Shown here piece after piece: positions 9,079-18,404 of a stretch of 64,000 nt of DNA. The first letter of the stretch is position 1. The number at the start of each line of letters is the position of its first letter. Source of the stretch: Ferruginibacter albus (lineage in GTDB: Bacteria; Bacteroidota; Bacteroidia; Chitinophagales; Chitinophagaceae). The notes beneath the pieces were generated by a model. It searched no databases, had not been told where the DNA came from, and saw only the letters and a program-made list of their open reading frames with translations. Made by a program: the position numbers and the translations under genes. The stretch lies in the NCBI RefSeq assembly GCF_020042285.1, contig NZ_CP083388.1, positions 701,001 to 765,000 of the forward strand, read 5' to 3'.

Positions 9079-10089
9079 CTATTTCTCCAATCCTTTTTGT
9101 ATTATATTAGAAATAATACTAGGACTTTTTACTTCTACATCCTCATTAGAATAACCTGTAGCTTCTTTTTCGAAAATAGCGTCCGAGGCTTTCTTTAATA
9201 TTTCCTGTCTAGTCGATTCATTATTCTTAAATATATTACTTCCTTCAAAGAATAAATATGTTTTTAAACAATTTGCTTTATGATCATTGACAATTGAATT
9301 ATGTATTCTGGAATTATAATTTTTTATGCAAAAAGCTAATGCATAACTTAATAGTGATATTTCCAGAATACGAATAACTATCAGCCTTACTAATTCGGCA
9401 GTTACAATGTTCATGTTTTGCTTATTGTCTTTATAAAGAATCAAAATTTCATCCTTCCTTTCAATTCCATACCAAACAAAAAGTCCAAGAAAAATTGCGA
9501 TTGCAATTGCAAATCCTAACCATACTCTTGCTTTTGTTTTATTATCTTTTTTATGACCGTCAAAAATATCTACTTGGCTACTCACCTGCGTTGCAGTAGC
9601 GTTAACTTTTGTAAAGGAAACAGCATCTTCTAACTTTTCAAGCTCTTCTAAAGCAGCAGTTTTACCGAAAGTAATGATTATTTGAGTTGAGTTATATAAC
9701 CTACTTATAGCTTGCTTAAACGCTTGAACAATTTGATTCTTTATTGTGTCTACATAATTTTCAGGTAATGTTACATTTGGAGCAAGACCCACTGGTCTTT
9801 TTGGCTTTGAAGAAAAATTTTTTATTTGTTCAATTATTGCATTTAACTGATCTAAATTATTCTTAATAATATTTAATTGAAAATCTGGAATTTGTTCTAA
9901 CGAAGGTTTTGTAATCTTATGTAAGTATTTCTTTAAACCTGTGTAATCAGTCTCTATTTCTTTAAAATACCATTCTAATCCAAGTTCATTTTTCCTGGTA
10001 AATTCGTCAGAGGTAGGAGTTGTTATATCATTAACTAATTCTAAAATTTCTCCAACCAAATTACTTAATGGTATTTTTTCATCTTCCAT
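9079..10089 (-). CDS. Two-helix membrane protein with long cytoplasmic domain, unknown
   Basis: 336 residues. The first ~190 residues are helical and polar with coiled-coil character (LNIIKNNLDQLNAIIEQIKNF). Two membrane helices follow at roughly 190-207 (VWLGFAIAIAIFLGLFVWYG) and 232-252 (RLIVIRILEISLLSYALAFC). The C-terminal ~80 residues are soluble. I recognise no family. It starts one base after the stop of the upstream HNH gene, so the two form an operon; membrane protein plus nuclease is a layout found in anti-phage systems, but this is inference. Confidence 0.55.
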   Translation of the reverse strand: MEDEKIPLSNLVGEILELVNDITTPTSDEFTRKNELGLEWYFKEIETDYTGLKKYLHKITKPSLEQIPDFQLNIIKNNLDQLNAIIEQIKNFSSKPKRPVGLAPNVTLPENYVDTIKNQIVQAFKQAISRLYNSTQIIITFGKTAALEELEKLEDAVSFTKVNATATQVSSQVDIFDGHKKDNKTKARVWLGFAIAIAIFLGLFVWYGIERKDEILILYKDNKQNMNIVTAELVRLIVIRILEISLLSYALAFCIKNYNSRIHNSIVNDHKANCLKTYLFFEGSNIFKNNESTRQEILKKASDAIFEKEATGYSNEDVEVKSPSIISNIIQKGLEK

Positions 10090-10090
10090 A

Positions 10091-10423
10091 TTAAGAATTG
10101 TTTGGTTGTCGAGATATTACAGGCTCATTCCTATTTTCAACAGAAGTTATTACACATAGCCACTCTGGATAACTATCTCCTTTATTAAGATTATTTTGCC
10201 ATTGTAATGGTTGTAAATTTGCTAATTCATCCGTGCCACCTTTGCTAATTGGCATTGAATGATCTATGACCCAACCAAAAGAAGAAGATTGATTATTGTA
10301 TGAATCTTTAACCATCCATGCACCACATAAATCTTTTCGAAATTTGGAAGAATCATAACCTTCAACTACTTGACCTTTTTCCCAAACTTGGTCAATTATA
10401 TCTCCCTCAAATTGTTGCGCCAT
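10091..10423 (-). CDS. HNH-type endonuclease, small
   Basis: 110 residues. GWVIDHSMPISKGGTDELAN followed by LQPLQWQNNLNKGD is the HNH nuclease core (the H of IDH, the Asn of LANLQPL, and the Asn of QNN). No CxxC zinc pairs are present, so it is the zinc-free kind. The rest is a short N-terminal section. It is 1 bp upstream of the membrane protein gene on the same strand. Likely a nuclease effector; its target and trigger are unknown. Confidence 0.75.
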   Translation of the reverse strand: MAQQFEGDIIDQVWEKGQVVEGYDSSKFRKDLCGAWMVKDSYNNQSSSFGWVIDHSMPISKGGTDELANLQPLQWQNNLNKGDSYPEWLCVITSVENRNEPVISRQPNNS

Positions 10424-10636
10424 GATTAATTATTAACTCAAATATTTTATATATTTTCAAAAGCAAAGGTAACAGAAAAATTAATACATGCATAAGGTAT
10501 CATCAAATTGAAGATATTTTGTAAAACCTTTGCTAGTATTGATTTTGGCTTTTGATAATAACTAGTAAAATAGAATTAATTTACTAGGTCTGTTTATTTT
10601 TATAAATTTAATTTATGTATTACTTATGGCGAAGAA

Positions 10637-11146
10637 TTATTTAAATTCAATCATTTCATCACTATACAACAAATCAAATCCATCGAACTTGTGTTGTTCT
10701 TTTAATCTTGTGCCGTTATCTTCAAGCCATTCTGTTTTAACCCAATAAAGCCCTCTCATAGTTCCTTTAGGTTGGAGTAATTTGAGTATATCGTGTTTGT
10801 TGAGGTTTCTGAGGGTTTCTCGGAGATTAACTGTTAGCCCTGTCAACTCTTTGTATTTATCCCTAACATCACTTAGTTTACTTGCAACCCCTAACAAATC
10901 GAAAACCTTGATTGCTTGTACTTTCAAATCTGCTTTGAGCGGGAATGCCTTTGGATGCTCTATTACTTCAACATCAGTGATATTGTTCTCAATTGCTTTG
11001 CCCTTAGATAACCCCAAATTAAGATTACCGTATTTAATTCTCTTTATTACTTTATCAATCTCAGCCACTTTATCAAGTAAATCTCTTTTATCTCTATTGA
11101 GTGAACTTAATATCAATTCTACTTCGCTTGTGTACTGTGTGTTCAT
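10637..11146 (-). CDS. Coiled-coil plus winged-helix-like protein, unknown
   Basis: The frame opens at 11182, but the ATG at 11144-11146 (MNTQYTSEVELILSSLNRDKRDL) is the better start. The N-terminal ~45 residues are a short coiled coil; the region LKVQAIKVFDLLGVASKLSDVRDKYKELTG plus LRNLNKHDILKLLQPKGTMRGLYWVKTEWL looks like a winged helix whose wing ends in YWVK. This suggests a DNA-binding regulator. No family name can be given. It lies alone, convergent toward the HNH operon's promoter region. Confidence 0.55.
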   Translation of the reverse strand: MNTQYTSEVELILSSLNRDKRDLLDKVAEIDKVIKRIKYGNLNLGLSKGKAIENNITDVEVIEHPKAFPLKADLKVQAIKVFDLLGVASKLSDVRDKYKELTGLTVNLRETLRNLNKHDILKLLQPKGTMRGLYWVKTEWLEDNGTRLKEQHKFDGFDLLYSDEMIEFK

Positions 11147-11200
11147 ACCATTACATTTTATAAACACAAAATTATCAACCATTTACAAGCCAAAAAAATA

Positions 11201-11219
11201 CCCCCGAAATTCTCGGGGG
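11201..11219 (-). terminator. Rho-independent terminator of the LemA-TPM operon
   Basis: Stem CCCCCGA / TCGGGGG around a 5-nt loop. Read on the minus strand it is followed by TATTTTTTTGG, which fits termination after the operon ending at 11261. On the plus strand a short TTTT also follows, so it may act both ways. Confidence 0.85.
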
Positions 11220-11260
11220 TTTTAGAGTTTATTTGTGTCCTGAATGCATATATCCTCTTT

Positions 11261-12028
11261 CTACCAGCTACCACTTGCCCCACCACCTCCGGAGCTACCG
11301 CCGCCAAAGCCACCAAAACCACCTCCGCCGCTCCAGCCGCTGCTTCCTCCACTGTCCCAACCACGACCGGAACTTCCGATCATATTGCCGATAATAAAAG
11401 GTAGAAAACCACCGCCACCGCCATTGCTCCCAATTCCTATTAAAACAAGTATGATGATAATAATGATAATAAACCCAAAGGGAGAACCTTTTTCTTTTCT
11501 ATAATTTTCAGGCGCCTGGTATTCACCTTTTGTAGCTTTGAGAATGGCGTCGGTTCCTTCTTCTAAACCTTCATAATAATCGCCGCCTTTGAAATTAGGA
11601 GTAATAATTTCATCAATGATCTGTTTACAGGTAATATCAGGCAAAGCGCCCTCAACGCCATAGCCGGTTGTAATATTTATTCTATGATTTCCCTGTTCGG
11701 TATTTATCAGCAATAAAACACCATTGTTGTGTTCTTTATTGCCAATGCCCCAGGCACGTAAAAGCTTTACGCCATAATCCGATACATCATAATCTCCCAG
11801 ACTTGGAATAATCACTACTGCAACTTGTGTACTGGTGCTATCATCAAATGCGTCTAATTTATTTTCCAGCGACTGCTTTTGATCGGCAGTCAATACATTG
11901 GAATAATCATTTACCAGTTTCTGTTGAGAAGGTGGTCCCTTCAATAAATCATTTGGATTAAAGCCGCTTTGTGCAAAAACACCAATGCCTATCAACAGCA
12001 ATATGAATATGGAAAATAATTTTTTCAT
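11261..12028 (-). CDS. TPM-domain protein with Gly/Ser-rich tail, exported
   Basis: 255 residues with signal peptide (MKKLFSIFILLLIGIGVFAQ). The TPM domain covers ~35-160 (VNDYSNVLTADQKQSLENKLDAF, STQVAVVIIPSLGDYDVSDYGVKLLRAWGIG, GVLLLINTEQGNHRINITTGYGVEGALPD), then a membrane helix (FGFIIIIIIILVLIGIG) and a tail almost wholly Gly, Ser and Trp. TPM proteins of this YgcG type are membrane-anchored with the domain outside the cytoplasm; a photosystem-repair phosphatase role is known in plants only. Last gene of a LemA-TPM-TPM operon. Confidence 0.9.
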   Translation of the reverse strand: MKKLFSIFILLLIGIGVFAQSGFNPNDLLKGPPSQQKLVNDYSNVLTADQKQSLENKLDAFDDSTSTQVAVVIIPSLGDYDVSDYGVKLLRAWGIGNKEHNNGVLLLINTEQGNHRINITTGYGVEGALPDITCKQIIDEIITPNFKGGDYYEGLEEGTDAILKATKGEYQAPENYRKEKGSPFGFIIIIIIILVLIGIGSNGGGGGFLPFIIGNMIGSSGRGWDSGGSSGWSGGGGFGGFGGGSSGGGGASGSW

Positions 12029-12043
12029 TGTATAATGATAGGC

Positions 12044-12496
12044 TTACTTACCGAAAATGATATCGTCCGGCAATTCATTTTTATCGTCCGGGCTACAGGG
12101 AAATTTTTCCTGCAGCGTTTCGCCAATGGTAGCAATGGCTTTTACTAAACCTGTTTTAATGTCTCCTTCTTTAAAATAACTTACCATTGATGTTACTGCC
12201 TTTTGCCAATAAGTTGCTTCCAGTTTTTGATAAATACCTTCATCCGCAAATACCGCTACTTCTTTATGAAGTACAGCAATATAAATAAGCACAGCATTAC
12301 GCTGTGCTGTTTGTTGCATATTGTATTTAAAAAATATCTCTTTGGATCTGTCCAGCGAACTCACTAAGTAATTTTTACTTTCGATGTACACACGTACTTC
12401 TCCGCTGGTTTCTTTCTCCGCTTTTTTAATAGCAGCAGCTATTTCTTCTTTTTCTTGCTCAGAAAAAAATGATTTCTTTTTAAAGAGAGAAAACAT
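12044..12496 (-). CDS. TPM-domain protein, second paralogue
   Basis: 150 residues without a signal peptide. The TPM fold is visible in FSEQEKEEIAAAIKKAEKETSGEVRVYIESKN and AVLIYIAVLHKEVAVFADEGIYQKL. It sits between the LemA gene (8 bp gap) and the longer TPM gene (15 bp gap), so all three are one transcript. The paired short and long TPM proteins behind LemA are a stable Bacteroidota arrangement; function in envelope maintenance is presumed. Confidence 0.85.
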   Translation of the reverse strand: MFSLFKKKSFFSEQEKEEIAAAIKKAEKETSGEVRVYIESKNYLVSSLDRSKEIFFKYNMQQTAQRNAVLIYIAVLHKEVAVFADEGIYQKLEATYWQKAVTSMVSYFKEGDIKTGLVKAIATIGETLQEKFPCSPDDKNELPDDIIFGK

Positions 12497-12504
12497 TGCT
12501 GTTA

Positions 12505-13092
12505 TTATTTAATGTTAAACTGGATGTCCGGAGCTTTTTCAGAACCTGGATCAGCTTTATAAAATGCTTTTTCGGTATAACCGAACATGCGTGCAAAGAT
12601 CACTTTAGGAAATGTTTTTACAGAAAGGTTGTAAGCTTGTACAGTTGCATTATAATCCTGCCTGGCAACATTTATGCGATTTTCAGTTCCTTCAATTTGT
12701 GTTTGAAATCCTTGAAATGAAGCGGTTGTTTTTAGATCAGGATAAGCTTCTGCAACTGCCATCAAACGACTGAAAGAACCTTGCAACTGTGCCTGTGCAT
12801 TTTGATAAGCTTCTAACGATTTGGGATCACTTACATCAACAGTAACAGAAGTGGCTTTTGCTCTTGCTTCAATAACTTCTTTTAACGTTGATTTTTCGAA
12901 GTTGGCAGAACCTTCAATGGTTTTAATTACGCTATTGTAAAGGTCTGTACGGCGTTGGTAATTTGTTTCAACATTACTCCATGCATTTTTTACGGTTTGG
13001 TCTGCTCCAACTAAAGTGTTGTAAGAAGAACAACCCCAAAAGAAGAGAATTACCAAAACTCCTAAGCCTATTAATAATCCGGGACGTTTCAT
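12505..13092 (-). CDS. lemA: LemA family protein
   Basis: 195 residues. An N-terminal membrane helix (LLIGLGVLVILFFWGCSSYNTLV) is followed by the LemA four-helix core: VKNAWSNVETNYQRRTDLYNSVIKTIEGSANFEKSTL and LMAVAEAYPDLKTTASFQGFQTQIEGTENRINVARQDYN. The Cys in FWGCSS could also be a lipobox. First gene of the LemA-TPM-TPM operon; the cellular role is poorly defined. Confidence 0.93.
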   Translation of the reverse strand: MKRPGLLIGLGVLVILFFWGCSSYNTLVGADQTVKNAWSNVETNYQRRTDLYNSVIKTIEGSANFEKSTLKEVIEARAKATSVTVDVSDPKSLEAYQNAQAQLQGSFSRLMAVAEAYPDLKTTASFQGFQTQIEGTENRINVARQDYNATVQAYNLSVKTFPKVIFARMFGYTEKAFYKADPGSEKAPDIQFNIK

Positions 13093-13264
13093 TGTAGTAT
13101 ATTTTAATTAGTATTAGTTAAGACGATAAAATTACCGATTTATTTTAGAGAAACAGTTGTATTTAAAATGTTTCCTGAAGACAGGTAGATGACTTTCGCA
13201 GATTTCCGCAAATCTGCTTGTATTTTAATCAGTGTTTATCTGCGAGCAATAATTCGTTATAAGA

Positions 13265-14932
13265 TCAATTATTAATTAAAAGATTACCATTAACAGTGAA
13301 TTTCTTGTTCTCCTGAACAATCAATTGTACACTGCTTCCTAAATGTTGCTCAATATTTAAAATGCATTCACCACTCGGATCAATGATGATCTTGTAATTA
13401 CCTGACAGATCAGTAGGTGGTTGTAAATGGTTGCTCCATTGAGTTGAATCAGACCAATAGCCATTGCCGGTAAATGTATAAGTAATTGCTGTGGCATAAT
13501 ATTCATCAGCACCACAATCAATAATGCCGGATACACGAAGTTCATTATCCATATCTCTTTCAGATGAAGCAGCTGTAAATGTTGGATCGCCGGCATTTAT
13601 AGCAGCAGAAGTTGAACTGAGGTGAAAATCAGGTGTTGTAATATTCCCATTTGCAAATTGCGGATTCGCTATTTGTGAATTGATATTTGTAGAAGTGCCG
13701 GTAACAAATGCAGCATAAGAGTCATAATCTTTTTTATCCCAACCTGTGTACATATCAGCAGGCGAATTATCGCCATAAAGAATATTATAATTGAACTTGA
13801 GCGATGGTTGTGATAACTCTGCGTAGGCTAATTTATTTTGAGACGACAAGTAGAAAATATTGTTTTCTATAACTGAATTTTCACTGTAGGTAAAATATAA
13901 CTCACCGTAACTGTCACTAGCATAACCATTTTGAAAACAGGTATTATTAGTGATGCTTGTATTCGTTACTTTGCCTGTTTTAGGATAATTATATCCGCCT
14001 ATTGCTATTGCAGCTTCCTGGTTATCGTAAAAAATATTATTACGAACAAAGATGCTATCAGTGGTTGTGTTCTTATTCTCGCACCCAATTTCTATTCCAT
14101 AACCATTGTGATAAGAAATATTATTTTCAATAACGATATTCTTGCCGCCATCAACATATAAACCCCCGGAAGTTGCATAAGGTGAAACACAATTATATAT
14201 TTTATTGTTTTTGATAGTTCCGTTTCTTGCCTGGTCAGTTGCAGTAACGGGAGAAGTTTTTTCATGACCGATTGCATCAATGCCGATATTTGTCAGGTCG
14301 TGGACTTCGTTGCCTAAAACCTCGAACCCGTCTACGTTTCCGTTTACAGCAATGCCTTCGCTGTAACCTAACCTGCAATTATATAATTGATTATTAGTGA
14401 TGCGAAGATTCTTTATTGCATTGCTTCCATTTGTTCCATATACAATAATTCCTTGTGCGTTGGTGTTATCATTTACAGCTGCATTAGGGTTGGATGAAAA
14501 ATGAATATCATGCACTATACATTTATTGATTACAATGTTTTGTCCGCTACCCTCTACTAAAATTCCCTGTGCATCTGTTTGAACATTGTTGGCTATTTCC
14601 AAGCCTTCAATCGTTACGTTAGACCCGTCAGTTATTTGTAGCATGGCAATTTGTGATGTGATACCTGTACCTGAAACTAGTACTGATGCGGCTTGATAAT
14701 TTCTTATGTAGATATTTGATTTAGAAATGTCGAGCATTTCATTGTAAGTACCTACTAATATATTGATGGTGTCGTTTGTACTTGCAGCGGTAATTCCGTA
14801 TTGAATGGTTTTCCATGGAGTTGCTAAGCTTCCATTATTGGTGTTATTTCCTGAAGGAGAAATATAATAATTGTGTTGTGCAGCTGCATTTATAGAAATG
14901 ACTATGCAAGCAAGGATAAGATGTTTTTTCAA
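13265..14932 (-). CDS. Secreted right-handed beta-helix protein
   Basis: 555 residues with signal peptide (MKKHLILACIVISINAAAQ). The start YYISPSGNNTNNGSLATPWKTIQYGI is the entry of DUF1565/pectate-lyase-like parallel beta-helix proteins, and the body is a run of turns of the type ITNNQLYNC, IKNNKIYNC, IENNISYHNG, VRNNIFYDN. The end (ERDMDNELRVSGIIDCGADEYY) is the usual cap of choice-of-anchor Q proteins. No clear T9SS tail follows, so how it is attached or released is open. Probably binds or cleaves a polysaccharide; no catalytic residues can be assigned. Confidence 0.8.
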   Translation of the reverse strand: MKKHLILACIVISINAAAQHNYYISPSGNNTNNGSLATPWKTIQYGITAASTNDTINILVGTYNEMLDISKSNIYIRNYQAASVLVSGTGITSQIAMLQITDGSNVTIEGLEIANNVQTDAQGILVEGSGQNIVINKCIVHDIHFSSNPNAAVNDNTNAQGIIVYGTNGSNAIKNLRITNNQLYNCRLGYSEGIAVNGNVDGFEVLGNEVHDLTNIGIDAIGHEKTSPVTATDQARNGTIKNNKIYNCVSPYATSGGLYVDGGKNIVIENNISYHNGYGIEIGCENKNTTTDSIFVRNNIFYDNQEAAIAIGGYNYPKTGKVTNTSITNNTCFQNGYASDSYGELYFTYSENSVIENNIFYLSSQNKLAYAELSQPSLKFNYNILYGDNSPADMYTGWDKKDYDSYAAFVTGTSTNINSQIANPQFANGNITTPDFHLSSTSAAINAGDPTFTAASSERDMDNELRVSGIIDCGADEYYATAITYTFTGNGYWSDSTQWSNHLQPPTDLSGNYKIIIDPSGECILNIEQHLGSSVQLIVQENKKFTVNGNLLINN

Positions 14933-15043
14933 GGCTGTTTTATTGATCGTTTGTTGCTAAAATAAGCAATTTATTTTTTTTCACGCAAAGAGGCAAAGGG
15001 TACAAAGAAGCAACGTTTTTGTAGTATGAGTGAAAATAAAAAA

Positions 15044-15060
15044 CCTCGCCATTAGCGAGG
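15044..15060 (-). terminator. Terminator downstream of pgk
   Basis: CCTCGC / GCGAGG with a 5-nt loop. On the minus strand it is preceded by AAA and followed by TTTTTTATTTTC, correct for ending the pgk transcript 25 bp after its stop. Confidence 0.85.
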
Positions 15061-15084
15061 TTTGAGAAATTATGAGTAGAAGCT

Positions 15085-16278
15085 TTATTCTTTTATCGCC
15101 GCAATACCAGGTAACACTTTCCCTTCAAAATATTCCAGCATAGCGCCACCGCCGGTAGATACATAACTTACTTTATCTGCTAAGTTGAATTGGTTTACGG
15201 CTGCAACACTATCACCACCACCCACTAAGCTAAACGCACCTTTTGAGGTAGCTTCTGCAACAGCTAATGCAACGGCTTTTGTACCACCCTGAAATTTTTC
15301 CATTTCAAAAACGCCCATTGGTCCGTTCCATAAAATGGTTTTGCTATTGTTGATCACATCAGTGAATTGTGCCACTGCTTTTGCCCCTATATCCAATCCC
15401 ATCCAGCCGGTTTCAATATTGTCGTTGCTTACTTCTTTAGTGTTTGCATCAGCGGCAAATTTATCTGCTACAATGCTGTCAACAGGTAAATGAATAGCGA
15501 CATTTTTTTCTTTTGCTTTGGCTAAGATGTCGTTAGCTAAATCTAGCTTATCCAATTCACATAAGCTACTTCCGATCTCTTTGCCTAATGCCTTTAAAAA
15601 TGTATATGCCATACCACCACCAATGATGATATTATTGGCACGTTGCAATAAATTTTCAATAATTAATATTTTGTCTGAAACCTTTGCTCCTCCTATAATT
15701 GCAGTAAAAGGATTTTCTGCATTATGTAATACTTTTTCTGCGCTGCTTACTTCACCTTCCATTAATAAACCAAACATGCGGTTTTCAGGAGTAAAGAATT
15801 TTGCAATAATAGCTGTTGAAGCATGCGCTCTGTGTGCTGTACCAAATGCGTCGTTTACATACACATCACCGAGCTTGCTTAATTTTTCTGCAAAAGCTTC
15901 ATCACCTTTTTCTTCTTGTTTGTAGAAACGTAGATTTTCTAATAACAATACTTGTCCGGGTTTTAATGCAGCTGATTTTTGTATAGCTTCTTCACCAATA
16001 CAATCATTCGCAAATTGTACATCGGTAGACAACACTTTGCTTAAATGCGGAATTAAATGTTTTAATGAATATTTATCTGTTGGTCCGTCTTTTGGGCGAC
16101 CTAAGTGACTCATTAAAATTACGCTACCACCATCTGCCAATATTTTTTTAATAGTTGGAATAGCAGCTCTTATTCTTGTGTCGTCTGTAATATTGAATTG
16201 ATCGTCAAGGGGAACGTTGAAATCAACTCTGATCAATGCTTTTTGGTTGTTGAAATTGTGGGTTGAAAATTTGCTCAT
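15085..16278 (-). CDS. pgk: Phosphoglycerate kinase
   Basis: 397 residues, full length. Typical signatures: [13 protein letters not shown] near the N-terminus, [55 protein letters not shown], and the C-terminal nucleotide site [20 protein letters not shown] plus [12 protein letters not shown]. Converts 1,3-bisphosphoglycerate and ADP to 3-phosphoglycerate and ATP in glycolysis. Lies downstream of gap on the same strand with a terminator between, so the two are probably separate transcripts. Confidence 0.98.
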   Translation of the reverse strand: MSKFSTHNFNNQKALIRVDFNVPLDDQFNITDDTRIRAAIPTIKKILADGGSVILMSHLGRPKDGPTDKYSLKHLIPHLSKVLSTDVQFANDCIGEEAIQKSAALKPGQVLLLENLRFYKQEEKGDEAFAEKLSKLGDVYVNDAFGTAHRAHASTAIIAKFFTPENRMFGLLMEGEVSSAEKVLHNAENPFTAIIGGAKVSDKILIIENLLQRANNIIIGGGMAYTFLKALGKEIGSSLCELDKLDLANDILAKAKEKNVAIHLPVDSIVADKFAADANTKEVSNDNIETGWMGLDIGAKAVAQFTDVINNSKTILWNGPMGVFEMEKFQGGTKAVALAVAEATSKGAFSLVGGGDSVAAVNQFNLADKVSYVSTGGGAMLEYFEGKVLPGIAAIKE

Positions 16279-16315
16279 ATGCTTGGGGAAAGTTTTAAAG
16301 ATTATAAAATTAAAA

Positions 16316-16340
16316 AGGCTTCCAAAAAAATTGGAAGCCT
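16316..16340 (-). terminator. Terminator between gap and pgk
   Basis: AGGCTTCCA (16316-16324) pairs with TGGAAGCCT (16332-16340); on the minus strand a TTTTTAATTT tract follows. It sits just upstream of pgk, so it ends the gap transcript about 86 bp after the gap stop. Confidence 0.85.
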
Positions 16341-16425
16341 TCGGTTATTTGTTGCACAAAGAACTATCTGTACAAGAGAGTGACACAACGATGTTGATTA
16401 TTGCACAAATGCTGGTCACAAAAAA

Positions 16426-17439
16426 TTATTTTTTAATCAACTTAGCAAAATAGCTAACAGTACGTACCAATTGTGATACATAGCTCATTTCATTATCATA
16501 CCAGCTAACTACACGTACCAATTGCGCATCGCCAACTGTTTGTACACGTGTTTGCGTAGCATCGAACAATGAACCGTAAGAAATTCCGATGATGTCAGTG
16601 CTTACGATCTCGTCAGTTGTATAACCGAAGCTTTCGTTAGCAGCAGCTTTCATGGCAGCATTTACTTCTTCAACAGTTGTCTTTTTGCCAAGGATAGCAG
16701 TAACTTCTGTTAATGAACCCGTTATGGTTGGAACACGTTGTGCAGAACCATCTAATTTGCCTTTTAAGTTTGGTAATACCAAGCCGATTGCTTTTGCAGC
16801 GCCTGTACTGTTAGGTACAATGTTTTGTGCAGCAGCACGAGCTCTTCTCAAATCACCTTTTGGGTGCGGAGCATCTTGTGTGTTTTGATCGTTGGTGTAA
16901 GCGTGAATGGTAGTCATTAAACCATTTACGATTCCGAAAGTGTCATCCAATACTTTAGCTACAGGAGCTAAACAGTTGGTAGTGCAGGATGCACAGCTGA
17001 TCACTGTTTCGCTACCATCTAAAATGCTGTGATTTACGTTGAAAACAACTGTTTTCAGATCGCCGGTTGCAGGAGCAGAGATCACTACTTTTTTAGCGCC
17101 TGCTTTAATGTGCAACTCCGCTTTTTCTTTATCGGTGAAGAAACCTGTACATTCCAATACTACATCCACATCGTGGTTGCCCCATGGAATTTGTGCAGGA
17201 TCTTTTTGCGCATATATTTTTACTTCGTGACCGTTTACAATGATTGAATTGTCGGTAGAAGAAACTTCTTCTCCAAAACGTCCTTGCGCACTATCATATT
17301 TTAATAAATGTGCCAATACCTTAGGGGATGTAAGGTCGTTAATGGCAACAACATCAATACCTTCCAGACCATGAATCTGACGATATACAAGACGCCCGAT
17401 GCGTCCAAAACCGTTAATAGCAACTTTTACTGTACTCAT
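16426..17439 (-). CDS. gap: Glyceraldehyde-3-phosphate dehydrogenase, type I
   Basis: 337 residues. NAD-binding start [19 protein letters not shown], catalytic motif [19 protein letters not shown] with the active-site Cys, and the C-terminal [15 protein letters not shown] signature are all present. Oxidises glyceraldehyde 3-phosphate with NAD+ and phosphate. A TAnnTTTG-type -7 element (TACATTTG on the minus strand, 17469-17476) lies about 30 bp upstream of the ATG and fits a strong housekeeping promoter. Confidence 0.98.
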   Translation of the reverse strand: MSTVKVAINGFGRIGRLVYRQIHGLEGIDVVAINDLTSPKVLAHLLKYDSAQGRFGEEVSSTDNSIIVNGHEVKIYAQKDPAQIPWGNHDVDVVLECTGFFTDKEKAELHIKAGAKKVVISAPATGDLKTVVFNVNHSILDGSETVISCASCTTNCLAPVAKVLDDTFGIVNGLMTTIHAYTNDQNTQDAPHPKGDLRRARAAAQNIVPNSTGAAKAIGLVLPNLKGKLDGSAQRVPTITGSLTEVTAILGKKTTVEEVNAAMKAAANESFGYTTDEIVSTDIIGISYGSLFDATQTRVQTVGDAQLVRVVSWYDNEMSYVSQLVRTVSYFAKLIKK

Positions 17440-17468
17440 TTTAAATCGTGTTTATTTTTTTAACTGTG

Positions 17469-17476
17469 CAAATGTA
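17469..17476 (-). promoter_or_regulatory. -7 element (TAnnTTTG) of gap
   Basis: TACATTTG on the minus strand matches the Bacteroidota -7 consensus exactly. The -33 half (TTTG) at the usual 19-21 bp distance is not clear; a T-rich run stands there instead. Confidence 0.5.
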
Positions 17477-17494
17477 TGAACTATGAAACAAAAA

Positions 17495-17521
17495 AAGCTC
17501 ATTCCCATTTGGAACAAGCTT
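17495..17521 (-). terminator. Terminator downstream of the 17652 gene
   Basis: Imperfect hairpin AAGCT..TTCC / GGAA..AGCTT, followed on the minus strand by TTTTTTTGTTTC. It ends the transcript of the LolA-like gene and separates it from gap. Confidence 0.7.
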
Positions 17522-17651
17522 CTCTGCGAAGATAACAAATTTGAAGGAACTAAAGTTTTATGGATTGCCGGTTTTTTAGTTACAGGCTTAATATCCTTGA
17601 TTGAGCAGGGTTGCGAACTTGTCTGCTATTGAACTTTAATTAAAGCGTAGG

Positions 17652-18404
17652 TTATTCCGGCTTGTACAGTTTTGGATCGATCGGTACATTCAATTGAATC
17701 TTGTCAAATGTGGTCGGCCCGTTAAATCTTCCACCGCCACCTGTCGATTTGGTCTCGATCGTATGGGGTATCTGTATACCATCCACAGCGCTATAATCTT
17801 TATACATGGTAATTGTTTCTACTTCAACCTGCTCGCTGTTATTTCTCTTGCCATGAAACAGCGTATTATCTTTTTGTGAAGATTGGGTAAGAAGGTATGT
17901 TTTCGCATCTATCCAATACATAATTATTTTGCCGGTTGCTGTGGTTAATTTCAATTTGTAGTTTTCATTGCCGTTTAATGTGTCTTTACCTGCCAGTTCA
18001 ACAGTATTACCTTTAGCTGCATAATCAATATATGGAGCAGTAATATCCAACTCTGTTTGTAAGGCAGCGGCAGCATCTGCAGGCATTTGTTCCGGTGCGG
18101 AAGAGCGCATGGGAATAAACGACCAGGCGCCTTTATCAGTAACTAAAATAAAACCGGTTGTAGAACCCATTTCAAATTCTGTACGACTTAATTTGCCTTG
18201 CTCTTTAGTTACTTTCACGGTGATCTCATTGCCCATCATTTCTTTTACTCCTTCCATGTAGATCGTTTTAATAGAAGCGAGTTTATCTTTTCCGCCACGG
18301 GCTTCAATATTTTTAGCAATAATATCATCTGCTGTTTGCGCTTTGCTGAACTGCACTGATACTAAAAGGATCACCAACAATCCTAAAAGAATTAAATTTT
18401 TCAT
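17652..18404 (-). CDS. Periplasmic outer-membrane-lipoprotein-sorting-like protein
   Basis: 250 residues with signal peptide (MKNLILLGLLVILLVSVQFSKAQ). TADDIIAKNIEARGGKDKLASIKTIYMEGVKEMMG is the opening helix and first strand typical of LolA/LolB-like half-barrel proteins in Bacteroidota, and the body continues as alternating strands (NYKLKLTTATGKIIMYWIDAKTYLLTQS). Presumed to bind a lipid or hydrophobic ligand in the periplasm; not a true LolA by length or neighbours. Single gene, own terminator. Confidence 0.7.
   Translation of the reverse strand: MKNLILLGLLVILLVSVQFSKAQTADDIIAKNIEARGGKDKLASIKTIYMEGVKEMMGNEITVKVTKEQGKLSRTEFEMGSTTGFILVTDKGAWSFIPMRSSAPEQMPADAAAALQTELDITAPYIDYAAKGNTVELAGKDTLNGNENYKLKLTTATGKIIMYWIDAKTYLLTQSSQKDNTLFHGKRNNSEQVEVETITMYKDYSAVDGIQIPHTIETKSTGGGGRFNGPTTFDKIQLNVPIDPKLYKPE

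Noticed and set aside
10562..10587. CTAGTAAA/TTTACTAG hairpin as terminator
   Set aside because: Eight-bp AT-rich stem with a 10-nt loop and no T-run on the strand where it would be needed.
11244..11504. Proline-rich frame on plus
   Set aside because: Exact antisense of the Gly/Ser-rich tail of the TPM protein; composition follows from that.
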